DNA of 64,000 nt from DAOMFB01 sp963721385 (GTDB lineage: Bacteria; Acidobacteriota; Thermoanaerobaculia; UBA5066), in assembly GCA_963721385.1 (NCBI GenBank), contig CAVRJB010000019.1, positions 1,054,001 to 1,118,000 on the forward strand, given 5' to 3'. The notes below the pieces were generated by a model that was given only the letters and a program-made list of their open reading frames with translations, searched no databases and was not told where the DNA came from. Of the stretch, positions 52,128-61,145 are shown piece by piece. The stretch's first letter is position 1, and the number at the start of each line of letters is the position of its first letter. The translations under genes were made by a program, and so were the position numbers.

Positions 52128-52318
52128 GCCTAACTGGTAGTAGACGGACGTTGACCGTGGTGAATAGGCCGAAGATTCGTCGGTGTAGTGAGGAGCCGGG
52201 AAACCCGTTCACCCGGTCGGAAGTCCCTGCTCGGCCCCGTCTTCTGATTGGCGACCGGATGCGGGGGCCGGAGCGTTAGGCCGACGAAGCGTCGGCCTAG
52301 TGCCGTCGGTGTTAGGCC
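52128..52318 (-). other. Core-site cluster and hairpin at the upstream end of the array
   Basis: Three attC/attI-like cores occur here: GCCTAAC (52129), GTTAGGC (52275) and GTTAGGC (52311). TAGGCCGACG (52277-52286) forms a perfect 10-bp stem with CGTCGGCCTA (52290-52299). In the array direction this is where attI or an upstream attC should lie, but no integrase gene is visible on either side. Confidence 0.4.
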
Positions 52319-52412
52319 GACGATCGGGGGGTCAGAGGGCATCGAGGGGGCTCCGGACACCGCGTCCTCCTGCCTGGTTCAGGATGTGAGTGTAGATCAT
52401 CGTGACCGCCTC

Positions 52413-52810
52413 TGTAGGGGTGCAATGGGGATTGCGCCCGTCGTGGCGCTCAGAGACCATCATTTCGCCTTTTCTCGTCTGCTCCGCGCGCCCACGTCGG
52501 CCCGCAGCAACGCCCTTTGCTGATCTGGGGTAGCGGTTCTACGGGCGCGACACGAGTCCCGAGGTAACTGGTTCATTCAGAGGCGGTTGCGAGCCGAGAA
52601 CGGGTTGAATGTTCTCTGTTCGGCCTGAGAACACGGTTCGTGTAGCCGACCGAGTGGGGAGCCATCTCCTTTACGTGCGAATCGCCACCCGTTTTGCAGC
52701 CCAGCCGACCCCGCGAAATCCTCGCGGGGTTTCGCGTCTAAACCCCAAACTGTCAAAACGATTCTCCCGATGATCTCCACGGGATACCGCAATTCCCATT
52801 GCACCCCTAA
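52413..52810. mobile_element. Short non-autonomous element with 23-bp-type inverted ends
   Basis: TGTAGGGGTGCAATGGGG at the left and its near-perfect inverse (CCCATTGCACCCCTA) at the right bound about 398 bases with no gene. Its inner left part resembles the inner left part of the element at 60450. It also contains one copy of the 190-bp dispersed repeat. Confidence 0.6.
52571..52765 (+). repeat. 190-bp dispersed repeat, copy 1
   Basis: Order of shared blocks: ATTCAGAGGCGG, GAGAACGGGTTGAATGTTC, GCCGACCGAGTGGGGAGCCA, CCCCGCGA-aatcc-TCGCGGGG hairpin, TTTCGCGTCTAAACCCC and GTCAAAACGATT. The hairpin plus T-run looks like a terminator for the beta-barrel gene to the right (minus strand). Confidence 0.7.
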
Positions 52811-52879
52811 AAGGGCGTGGCTCTGGTCTCGACGCGCCACACCCCCCGCAATTTCCATTGCGGTCCTGAACCTGAGGGC

Positions 52880-53510
52880 CTAGAAGAGGATTCCGATGCT
52901 CACTGGGATGAACTTGAACTTGGCGGGGGGGGGGCGACGAGTACGGAGAGCGCGTCGCCCGCGTGGCCGGAACGCCCGGCGGCGCGCCCTCGACCGTGAT
53001 GCGCTCGAGGGAGATCTCGTGGTAACGGCCCTCGACAAAGATCGAAAGCTTGCCGGCGACAAACGCGACGCCGACGCCCGCGTTCCACCCGAACTCGGTC
53101 TGCGAGGACGACAGCGAGAAGCCCGCCCCTTCGGCCGAGAACTTGACATTGTAGATGCCCACGCCGCCGAGAGCGTAGAGCTTGACGATGGCGATCCGGA
53201 GGCCGACGACGAGGTTCGCGTTCCCGTCCACGATCTGTGCTGAGCCGCTGGAGTTCTGGGGGTCGGGCTTCAACGAGAAATGCTGGTAATCGCCGTCGAC
53301 GCGGAGTCCGAGCGGCAGCGTGGGAAGCTCGTAATTCAGGACGAGACCCCCGTGATAGCCGGTGTCGAAGGCATTGGAGGCGTTGCTGGTTGGGATGGAA
53401 ACGCCTCCCGTGAAACCGAACTGGAACCCGCCCGTGCCCTGTGCAGCGGCTGGTGCGGCAAACGGGACGGCGGCGGCGAACAGGAGCCGCGCGAGCAGGA
53501 GCTTCTTCAT
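52880..53510 (-). CDS. Outer-membrane beta-barrel protein, frame break at a G10 tract
   Basis: About 210 residues from ATG 53510 (AAGGAG upstream). Signal peptide 1-23 ending AAAQG. Amphipathic strands follow (FGFTGGVSIPTS, YELPTLPLGLRVDGDYQHFS, GWNAGVGVAFVAG, FVEGRYHEISLE). After the run of ten G at 52925-52934 the other frame gives the natural end KFKFIPVSIGILF, with the C-terminal Phe required by the barrel-assembly machinery. Opacity-like or porin family; function unknown. Confidence 0.8.
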
Positions 53511-53652
53511 TGGATCTCCTTCGAGGGTGCCCTCCAGCACGCGAAATCCGCTGCCCTCATGGTACGCCCGAAGCGGCCCACGCACGAGAAGTGGGAGCGG
53601 AGTCGCCGGTCTCTACGCGCCACTTCCCACCGCCAAGATGCGCTGCGACCCA

Positions 53653-53925
53653 TAGGGGTGTCATGGGAATTACGGTTCGCATCGAAACTAGGAGAAGTGA
53701 GGTGGCAGTATCACGCAGGCTCAGCGCACCGCGGAGCAAGGTATTCAGTCAGAAGCGGTCCCGGGCTGAGAACGGGTTGAATGTTCTCTGTTCGGTCTGA
53801 GAACGTGGTTCGCGCAGCCGACCGAGTGGGGAGCCATCTCCCTTCCCCGCGAACCTGGATTCGGGTTTGCGGTCGACGACGACCCCGCGACGACCTCGCG
53901 GGGTTCTTCGCATCTGGCGGTGCAC
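53653..53925 (+). repeat. Terminal-repeat remnant and 190-bp repeat copy 2
   Basis: TAGGGGTGTCATGGGAATTA (53654) is a worn end of the 23-bp inverted-repeat family. From 53743 the 190-bp repeat follows (GAGAACGGGTTGAATGTTC, GCCGACCGAGTGGGGAGCCA, CCCCGCGA...TCGCGGGG). The region 53511-53965 holds no gene; it carries the promoter of the beta-barrel gene at its left end. Confidence 0.65.
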
Positions 53926-53965
53926 AACCGGAACTCACCGCTTAATCGATGCCTGGCATGTCAGC

Positions 53966-54785
53966 TCAGCGGCTGAAGCGCTGCTGCAGCTCGGCGTACG
54001 GGATGGCGCCCTGGGCGAAGCCGAAGGTGCCGTGATCGGCCATCTCCCGAGCGGCCTGCTCGACCAGGGTGAGGACGGCGCGAGTGAGGGTGCCGCCGAC
54101 GCTGATCCTGGCGACGCCCAGCGAGCGCAGGGTGGCAGCGTCCAGCACCGGCTCGACCAGCCCGGCCACGACGTTCACCGGCGCGCCGATCGCGGCGGTC
54201 AGTCTGCCGATCTCCTCGGCAGCGGTGACACCGGGAACGAAGATGCAGTCGGCTCCGGCAGCCAGGTAGCTCTCGGCCCGGCGCACCGTCTCGGCGAAGG
54301 CGTCCGGGTGCCTGATCATGTAGGCGTCGGTGCGCGCGTTCAGCACGAACGAACCGGCCGGTGCGGCGGTCCGCGCGGCCTCGAGACGTTCGCAGGCAGC
54401 CTCGACCGGGAGCAGTTCTCCGGGCTGGGTCACGTCCTCCAGATTGCCTCCGACCACCCCGAGCTCGACCGCAGCGGCGACCGTTGCGGCAACGTGGTCG
54501 GCGGTAGCGCCGTAACCGGACTCCAGGTCGGCGCTCACCGGGCACGCGACAGCCGACACGATCCGCGCGATGCAGTCGAGCATCTCCGGGCCCCTCCATG
54601 GTGCCGTCGGCGGCACCACGGCTGAAAGCGATCCCGGCGCTGGTGGTGGCGATCGCGGCGAACCCGGCCTGTTCCAGGATCCGTGCCGAGCCGCCGTCCC
54701 AGGCATTCGGCAGGATGAACCCGGCGCCGGGTCGATGCATCGCCAGGAACGCCGCCGCGCGGTTCGGGGTCGCGGATGCGTTCAT
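53966..54785 (-). CDS. Isocitrate lyase/PEP mutase family protein, frameshifted
   Basis: About 273 residues in two frames. N-terminus from ATG 54785 gives FILPNAWDGGSARILEQAG and IATTSAGIAFSRG. Near 54590 (GGGCCCC) the frame slips, then PVSADLESGYG (metal-site Asp and Glu), VVGGNLED, LNARTDAYM and ADCIFVPGV complete the barrel. These proteins cleave or rearrange C-C or C-P bonds of 2-oxo acids; the Cys of true lyases is not evident, so substrate unknown. The sequence style resembles actinobacterial members, suggesting transfer. Confidence 0.85.
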
Positions 54786-54830
54786 GCGCCTGATTCTACG
54801 GCTGGGGGACCGTCGGGCAGACTGACCGGT

Positions 54831-54985
54831 GTGAGCGGCGTCCTGGACAACATCCTCCATCTCAGCCCGCTCTGACTGCTCGGCACCGCCGTGCTGCCGG
54901 TCTTCCTCGAGAGCGCGATCTTCATCGGCGTCCTGGCCCCCGGTGGTGACCGCGGCCGTGCTGGCCGGGGTCGGCGCCTCGCTGG
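54831..54985 (+). pseudogene. Fragment of a DedA-like membrane protein
   Basis: GTG at 54831 opens SGVLDNILHLSPL, an in-frame TGA follows, then LLGTAVLPVFLESAIFIG and VLAPGG, the start of a DedA/SNARE-associated protein. The rest is missing. It abuts the PEP-mutase gene head-to-head, so both may have arrived on one imported fragment. Confidence 0.55.
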
Positions 54986-55329
54986 TCTTCTACCACAGTG
55001 AAGATTGGTCCGTTCGAGTAGGGTCCCACTCGAACCCCCCGCTAGGGAGGGACTCTGAACCCCATTTCTCAAAGTGACTTCCAGACTGAGAACGAGTTGA
55101 ATCTCTGCCTCCGACCATGCTGCAGATACGGCGGTAGGGAGCAGCCCCCTCGGCACTTTCCCTCCCATTGCACCCCGATACTTGACGCGTCAAATGGCGG
55201 CCCATACAGTCCGCTCATGAGCTCCGTCCGGGTCGGCCGGATCTCGCGCGCGAGCCGACGCCGTACGGCCGCATGGGTCGCGCTTTGGGCTCACCGCAAC
55301 GGTTCACCGCAACGGTGGTGTAACCCGCG
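54986..55329. other. Intergenic stretch with repeat pieces
   Basis: No gene seen. Contains GTTCGAGT/ACTCGAAC (55012-55035, an 8-bp hairpin), the start of a 190-bp repeat (GAGAACGAGTTGAATCTC at 55088) and a terminal-repeat remnant (CCCATTGCACCCC at 55164). Confidence 0.5.
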
Positions 55330-57096
55330 GTGAAGAGGATGGTGCCCGACATCCACTTCTGTCGGAGTGCGACCGGGGCCCGCCTCGCCTTCGCGACCTT
55401 TGGCGAGGGACCCGTCCTGCTGATCACGCCCCCATGGATCAGCAGCCTCGAGGTCCAGCTCGAAGACGCCGCCTGGATGGGGTTTTTCTCCAGGCTGGCC
55501 CGCCACCACACCGTGCTGGTCTACGACAAGCAGGGGTGCGGGCTCTCGGAGCGGGAACGCACCGATTTCACATGGGAGCGCGACGTCGAGGATGCCCAGA
55601 CCGTCGTCGACCAGCTCGCCCCCGACCGGCTCTCGATCTTCGGAGCGTCGCAGGGTGGCCCGATCGCGATCGCCTATGCGGTGCGGCGCCGCGAGCAGGT
55701 GGACAAGCTCGTCCTCTACGACACCTACGCACGCGGGGCCGATATCTCCCGGGACGGCGGAGCTTCCTTCGTCGACCTGGTGCGATCGAACTGGGGCCTC
55801 GGCTCCCGCACGATGGCGGCGCTTTTCCTGCCCGAGAACCTCGACGATCCGACGGCGCTCGGCGTCGTGCTCAAGTGGGAGCGGGCCGCCGCCACCCGCG
55901 AGATGGCGACCCGTCTTCTCGAAGCCCTGTTCTCTTGGGATCTCTCACCGCTCCTGTCGGAAGTGAAGGTGCCGACGCTCGTGCTCCACCGGCGCGGCGA
56001 TAAAGCGTTCCACACCGGTCTCGGGCGAGATCTGGCCGCCGGCATCCCCAAGGCGCGCTTCGTACTGCTCGAGGGCGGCGGCCACCTCCCGTGGTACGGA
56101 GACTGCGATGCCGTTCTGTCGCCCGTCGCCGAGTTTCTCGGAGGCGACGTCGCCGACACCCTCCGTCCCGTCGAGATGGACGCCGCCGGCACCGCCGTCG
56201 CCGAACGGGCCCCGGCGGGGGGGCGGCCGGCCGTCGCCTCGGACGGCTTCGCCTTTCAGGTGGTCCACCGTGATCTCCTGCGGGAGCACGGGCAGCTGCA
56301 ACTCGACCGGTGTCGCATCGGCCTCGCCCAGGTCTCGCTGTCAGTGGATTTCTTCGAGGCCACGTCCTCCGGCATGCTGGCCCTGCGACGCGGGCGGGTC
56401 GACGAGGTGCGGCGAAAGCTCGCGGCGATGGTCGCCACCGCCCGGAGCGACCGCGTAGACCTGCTCTTGCTTCCCGAACTCGCGGTCGACCTGAAGGTTG
56501 ATGCTTTGCGGGCGGACCTCTTGGCGCTTGCGGCCGAGACCGGGATGACGATCGTGCCGGGGTCCTATCACGACGTCGCGGGCCGACGGAACGTGGCCAC
56601 CGTGGTCGGCCCGGAGGGAATCCTCTGGGAGCAGGACAAACAGCTGCCGGCCATCCTGCACATCGACGGACAGCGCATGGAGGAGGCCATCCCCCCCGGT
56701 CCCAAGCCGGTGCTCGTGGCCAACACACGATTCGGGCGGGTCGCCATCGCCATCTGCCGCGACTTCCTCGACCTCGACCTGCGCGTGGCCCTCCGGCATT
56801 GCACACCGGCGGTGGACATCGTCCTCAACCCGGCGTTCACGCCGGTAACGGCTGACTTCCAGGCCGTCCACTTCGAAGCGCGACGCTCGATCTACGCCTA
56901 CTGCTTCTTCTGCAACGTGGCGGAATTCGGTGGTTCCTCAATCAACACCCCCGAGAAGGACCGCACCAACCGCACCCTGCCGGTGGGCCAGGAGGGGCTG
57001 CTGTGGAAGGACATCGACCTGATCGGCCTGCGTGAGGAGCGCCAGAAGTGGGCCGAAATCCGGGGCCGGTCAGGATTCATCCAGAGCACGCGCTGA
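55330..57096 (+). CDS. Alpha/beta hydrolase fused to a nitrilase-family amidohydrolase
   Basis: 588 aa, GTG start. Residues 1-275 are an alpha/beta hydrolase of the kind often linked to adenylate cyclases (LLITPPWISS, DKQGCGLSER, nucleophile in FGASQGGPIA, late His in GGGHLPWYG). Residues 310-588 are a carbon-nitrogen hydrolase domain with the Glu-Lys-Cys set: LLLPELAVD, WEQDKQL and VAIAICRDFLDLD. Both active sites look complete. A single chain with both hydrolases is unusual; sequential ester/amide cleavage of one substrate is only a guess. Confidence 0.88.
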   Translation: MKRMVPDIHFCRSATGARLAFATFGEGPVLLITPPWISSLEVQLEDAAWMGFFSRLARHHTVLVYDKQGCGLSERERTDFTWERDVEDAQTVVDQLAPDRLSIFGASQGGPIAIAYAVRRREQVDKLVLYDTYARGADISRDGGASFVDLVRSNWGLGSRTMAALFLPENLDDPTALGVVLKWERAAATREMATRLLEALFSWDLSPLLSEVKVPTLVLHRRGDKAFHTGLGRDLAAGIPKARFVLLEGGGHLPWYGDCDAVLSPVAEFLGGDVADTLRPVEMDAAGTAVAERAPAGGRPAVASDGFAFQVVHRDLLREHGQLQLDRCRIGLAQVSLSVDFFEATSSGMLALRRGRVDEVRRKLAAMVATARSDRVDLLLLPELAVDLKVDALRADLLALAAETGMTIVPGSYHDVAGRRNVATVVGPEGILWEQDKQLPAILHIDGQRMEEAIPPGPKPVLVANTRFGRVAIAICRDFLDLDLRVALRHCTPAVDIVLNPAFTPVTADFQAVHFEARRSIYAYCFFCNVAEFGGSSINTPEKDRTNRTLPVGQEGLLWKDIDLIGLREERQKWAEIRGRSGFIQSTR

Positions 57097-57192
57097 CGCG
57101 CGCAGGCCGTGGTTAGCGCCCCGGAGCGCAAGCTCTCGCCGTTCCATCTGGGGTGGCAGTTTCAAGAAGTCTCGGCGCACACCGGGGCAACC

Positions 57193-57395
57193 CATAGATT
57201 CAGAAACGGTTCCGGCCTGAGAACGAGTTGAATCTCCGTTCTCAAGAACAGAGAGCGGTGTTCGTTCAGCCGACCGAGTGCGGAGCCACTTCGCTCTCCC
57301 GCGACCCACCTTCTGGTTTGCGGACCAGACGACCCCGCGAAATCCTCGCGGGGTTTCGCGTCTAAACCCCAAACAGTCAAAACGATTTTTCCGCA
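57193..57395 (+). repeat. 190-bp dispersed repeat, copy 3
   Basis: ATTCAGAAACGGTTCCGG, GAGAACGAGTTGAATCTCCG, GCCGACCGAGTGCGGAGCCA, CCCCGCGA-aatcc-TCGCGGGG, TTTCGCGTCTAAACCCC and GTCAAAACGATTTTTCC. Best-preserved right half of the family, after the hydrolase gene where it could terminate transcription. Confidence 0.7.
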
Positions 57396-57538
57396 GATCC
57401 CTTGGCAAACTCCTCGGAGTCGTGAGGACGGAGACAGCTGATCTCCGTTCGAAGGGTCGCGTCGGGTCCTCGATCCGTTCTCTGATCGCAGTTCTTGTCG
57501 AGAGCGGCAGAGACTGGTTGACTCGAATTCCGGGGGCC

Positions 57539-58999
57539 TGTAGGGGCGCAATGGGAATTGCGGCGACCGTTGGCGCGCACAGACCAGCGCCCGGGCAGTA
57601 CGATGCCTCCGAGCGCGCACACGTCGACCGACGTCTTTCCCGGGTGACCGTCCTTCAGGCTGCTTTTCGAACGAGTACCGGCAGCAGCCGTTCCGCGTCG
57701 AGGTAGTCGACGCGAAACGGGGATCCATCGGGCCTTCGCCCGGCCTCCCGCGAGGAGGCGGGATCGCCGAGAGATGCGTCGGCGTTCGGCCGAAGTAGAT
57801 CTCTGCCGGTGTCGCTCCGCCGAGACCCTGATGCGGGCGGAAGTGCGCGTAGTGGACGAGACCGAGCTCGACCGTCGCGGCGAGGTCTTCCGCGCCGATG
57901 GCCGCAGCAGGCGCAGGCCGAGCGTGTCCTTCAGCGTCCTCCACAGGCGTTCGATCAGCGCGATGGAGCCCTTCTTTCCGACCGCCCCGAACCTCTGCTT
58001 CACCCCGAGCCTTAGGAGCTTCCGGCGAAAGATCTGGCCCGTGAAGCAGCGAGCCTGATCCGAGACGAAGTGCGCCGGCCGTCCATGCCTCTTCGCCGCC
58101 TTCGAGACGAACCGGGCGATCTCGCGGCGGAAGCCTCCTTGGAAAACACCCAGACCGAGAGCGGCATTCGCGAGAACGCATCGAAGACGACTGCGACCTT
58201 GAAGGTCACGAGTCCGAACAGGCCCTTCACGTCCGTCAGGTCCACCATCCAGACGTGATTCGGGCGCTTTGCCCTCACGGCTCGCGGGACCGTGAGGCCG
58301 CCTCCGGGACGCGGGGCGCCGGCCAGCGCTCCCTGCGGATCCGTCCGACCGTCCGTGACGACAGCTTCCAGCCCGCGCGGGCCAGCGTCCGTGCGATCAG
58401 ATCGTTCCCGCCGAAGCCGGCCAGCTCCATCGTCTTCACCACGTGCCCTGACGACGTCGGCGAAGCGCCGGACAGGAGGGGTCGGAGCAACGAGGGGACG
58501 TGGCCTCTCCGTCGGGGCTCGTCGCCTCCATCTCCCATCGTGCGATCGTCTCGACCGACACTCGAAACATCGCCGCCGTTTCGCGTTGCGACAGGCCGAG
58601 GAAACTCCTGATCCGCAGGATTCGGAATCGCTGCTCGGGCCCGTAATGCGGGCGCTGGCGTTCGGGGACCTTGTCCCAGCGCGCCCCGAGGATCTCGGCG
58701 GCCTCGCGCATCATCCTGAGAAGGAGGGCCTGTTCCTCGGCCCTTTCGAACACCTTCGCGACCGTCGCACCCGACTCCCGGAGCCGACCGAGGGCCGACC
58801 CGAGCGCAAGGCCGAGAAGGTGAGTGGCGCGCAGGAGGGCGGGTAGTGCAGCCGGAGGACTGCCGCCTCGCAGCGGCCGGAAAGAGCGCATGAAGGGCTC
58901 CTGTCCGGCCAGAATGCCCGGTTACGGGCCCGGATTCAGAGGGTGAGACCCTGGTCTGTGCGCGCCATAGGCCCCGGCAATTCCCATTGCGCCCCTACA
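57539..58999 (-). mobile_element. 1.46-kb insertion sequence with perfect 23-bp inverted ends
   Basis: TGTAGGGGCGCAATGGGAAT (plus TGC) at 57539-57561 is exactly inverted at 58977-58999. The inside carries one decayed DDE transposase on the minus strand. A further worn end lies immediately outside (59006-59027), suggesting an older insertion. It appears to be the parent of the short elements at 52413, 60450 and 63312. Confidence 0.8.
57655..58891 (-). pseudogene. Transposase (integrase core) of the 1.46-kb element, several frame breaks
   Basis: Reading across frames gives one coherent protein. The order is an HTH (RFRILRIRSFLGLSQRETAA, VSVETIARWEME), a helical segment VVKTMELAGFGGNDLIA, first Asp in VWMVDLTDVKG, second Asp in a VSDQARCF-type strand, Glu in LIERLWRTLKD, then HFRPHQGLGGATPAEIYFG and the end LDAERLLPVLVRKAA at 57655. 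At least four single-base shifts separate the pieces. Rve/DDE superfamily; exact IS family not assigned. Confidence 0.8.
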
Positions 59000-59103
59000 C
59001 GCTCTGCAATTCCGATTGCGGCCGTACAGACCCTCTCGAATCGGATCGGATCAGCCGGAGCAGCGGGTGTGAGGGCAATCGCCCCCACACCCACGGAAGA
59101 CGC

Positions 59104-60381
59104 TCAGTAGGGCCGCGTGAGCCAGGGATTGGTCGTGATGCCGCCGCCGGATACGGTCGAACAGCCGTGCGCGCCGGGGCCGCCGGAGCAGTTCCACCAG
59201 TTGGCGGTCGCACTGATGCTCCCAGCTTCGATGTTATCGATGCCCACATGACCGGTGAACGCGTTGAAGTGCGCTTCGATTGCGCTCGACCCATTCGCTG
59301 TGTTCATTGCGATATCGATGCCTTCACGTTTGAACACGTTCTGAACGATCTGGATTCCGGTCAGCGGCACCAGGGGGCTGAAAATCGAGATTCCGGTCGG
59401 AACGGTGGTCCCGGGGTCGCCATCCGGTCCGTTGCCGGAGATCAGGTTGCCGACAATCAGGTGGTCGTTCAGGCTCTGGTCTGGCGCGTGTGTATGCATC
59501 GCGACGCCGGGCAAGGCGTTGTCCGTCAAGACATTATTTGCCACCACGTTGGCGTTGTTCTGCCCGCCCGGCGCTCCGGCGAAAAGGCCGACGCCCGCTC
59601 CTTCGCCTGAGACCAAACCATTGCGCCTCGAGGTGTTGCCCACGACGGTGATGTGGTAAATGCCGTGCGAGGGATCGGTCGGGGCACTCTGGAAATGATG
59701 CGAGGCGATGGTGATGCCGCAATCGTACGGGTTGTCCTCCACGACGTTGCCTGAGATCAGGTTGTCGTGGTTGGGACCGGTATCGTCGCTGATCAAGATG
59801 CCGCCCGCGTTGTGATGCACCCAGTTGTCGGAGACGATGGAATGATGGACGCCGCTCAGGTGGATGGCTTCGCCGCAGTCGAAATCCTCACCCGCCTTGA
59901 AGTAGTCCGGCAACGGTGGGCACTTCAGGGCAGCCGTATCGAGACTTCGATCATTCCCGATGAGGTGATTGTTCGAGACAATCACGTCGGACGCGTCGGT
60001 CACCACAATGCCCTGGGCGTTGGCATTCTGCACGGTAAAACCGCTCACGATGACGTGGGCCAGGCCGTGGTTGTTGTAGCCGTCGACGTTGACGCCGTTC
60101 AGCAGGCCTGTGGCATCAATGATGGTGTTCTGCGGCTTCTCGCCCAGAAGCGACAGAGATTTCCCGATGACAACGTCCTCATGATACGTGCCCTTGGCGA
60201 CACGAATCACGTCGTTCGGCGCGGCGGCTGCGACGGCGGCCCCGATAGTCGTCCAACATCCGCCCTTGCCCGAGGCGTTGACGCACAAATCGGCAGCCTG
60301 CGCGCTGGCGCAGCTGAGGATGAGGAGGCCCAGGGCTGTCAAGGAGTGACGCGTCTTATTCCAATCGAGAGTTCTCAACAT
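59104..60381 (-). CDS. Secreted right-handed beta-helix (NosD-like) protein
   Basis: 425 aa from ATG 60381 with AGGAG five bases upstream. Signal peptide to about residue 29 (ASAQAAD). Short repeats of the parallel beta-helix type run through the chain: VIVSGFTVQNANAQGIVV, VIVSNNHLIGND, SIVSDNWVHHNAGGI, LISGNVVEDNP, VVANNVLTDNALPG. Two Cys pairs lie at the ends. Such proteins bind or cleave polysaccharides or organise surface structures; no catalytic residues can be assigned. Confidence 0.88.
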   Translation of the reverse strand: MLRTLDWNKTRHSLTALGLLILSCASAQAADLCVNASGKGGCWTTIGAAVAAAAPNDVIRVAKGTYHEDVVIGKSLSLLGEKPQNTIIDATGLLNGVNVDGYNNHGLAHVIVSGFTVQNANAQGIVVTDASDVIVSNNHLIGNDRSLDTAALKCPPLPDYFKAGEDFDCGEAIHLSGVHHSIVSDNWVHHNAGGILISDDTGPNHDNLISGNVVEDNPYDCGITIASHHFQSAPTDPSHGIYHITVVGNTSRRNGLVSGEGAGVGLFAGAPGGQNNANVVANNVLTDNALPGVAMHTHAPDQSLNDHLIVGNLISGNGPDGDPGTTVPTGISIFSPLVPLTGIQIVQNVFKREGIDIAMNTANGSSAIEAHFNAFTGHVGIDNIEAGSISATANWWNCSGGPGAHGCSTVSGGGITTNPWLTRPY

Positions 60382-60449
60382 TTTCTCCTGAAGGAAACAT
60401 TGTTGTCCGGAAGTTTCTTCCTCGGCGGGAGTTGCGTTTTGCGGATTGG

Positions 60450-60770
60450 TGTAAGGGTGCAATGGAAATTGCTGCCCGTCCTGACGCTCAGCGACGAGCG
60501 TTTCGCCTTTGCTCTTCCGCTCGGCGCGCGCATGCGGCCCATTCCTGCACCCGTCGCCGATCTTCGAGATCGCCCGTCGAGCTGCTTTTCGAACCAGAAC
60601 CGCCTCCGACGGCACAGCCAAGACACCGCCTCGCGGTGGCCGAAAGGTGTGCGTAATGGACTCCCGTCCAGACAGAATGCCATTCTGGCCGGGCGGAATG
60701 GAGTAAACCCGAAAGGAGGGCCGCACCATTTGGGTGATATAGCCCCCTGCAATTCCCATCGCAGCACTAC
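60450..60770. mobile_element. Non-autonomous (MITE-like) derivative of the 1.46-kb element
   Basis: Ends GTAAGGGTGCAATGGAAATT and CAATTCCCATCGCAGCACTA match the 23-bp inverted repeat. Inside, CTGCTTTTCGAAC and the CCGGCCAGAATG-like segment match both sub-terminal parts of the 57539-58999 element, with the transposase middle deleted. Confidence 0.65.
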
Positions 60771-60782
60771 CGCCGCGCGGAG

Positions 60783-61145
60783 CTACTTCGGCCGGGCGTA
60801 AGCCTTGACGCCCGTGGTGTCGATCAGCACGCAGGGCTCCTTGCCGACGGTCCAGGCGTCGTGCCCGGCCGGCATGTGGAATACGTCGCCAGGGCCCACT
60901 GTGAACTCGTCGCCGTTGTCCATCCGAACTGTCATCCGGCCGGAACTGCAGTAGCCGGTGTGGACGCTCTGGCAGCTCGCGGTGCCTGCGATTGGCTTCA
61001 CGTCCTGCGACCACTTCCAGCCGGGCTCGAAGACGCCCTTGCCGATGGTGCAGCGATCCTCGAACTGGACCACCTCTATGTGACCGTGGCCCTTGAAGGG
61101 TCGGGTCTCGTCGGGCTTCGCGAAGCTCTTCACGTAACTTCTCAT
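60783..61145 (-). CDS. Cupin-domain protein
   Basis: 120 aa from ATG 61145 (AGGAGA upstream; a longer start at 61184 is not needed). A single cupin barrel: GKGVFEPGWKWSQDVKP, HTGYCSSGRMTVRMDNGDE and GPGDVFHMPAGHDAWTVG with the metal His. No signal peptide. Similar to small cytoplasmic cupins annotated as ethanolamine-utilisation-like; substrate unknown. Confidence 0.87.
   Translation of the reverse strand: MRSYVKSFAKPDETRPFKGHGHIEVVQFEDRCTIGKGVFEPGWKWSQDVKPIAGTASCQSVHTGYCSSGRMTVRMDNGDEFTVGPGDVFHMPAGHDAWTVGKEPCVLIDTTGVKAYARPK

Noticed and set aside
52140..52900. Integron integrase gene
   Set aside because: No tyrosine-recombinase motifs in any frame; the sequence is repeats and short non-coding segments.
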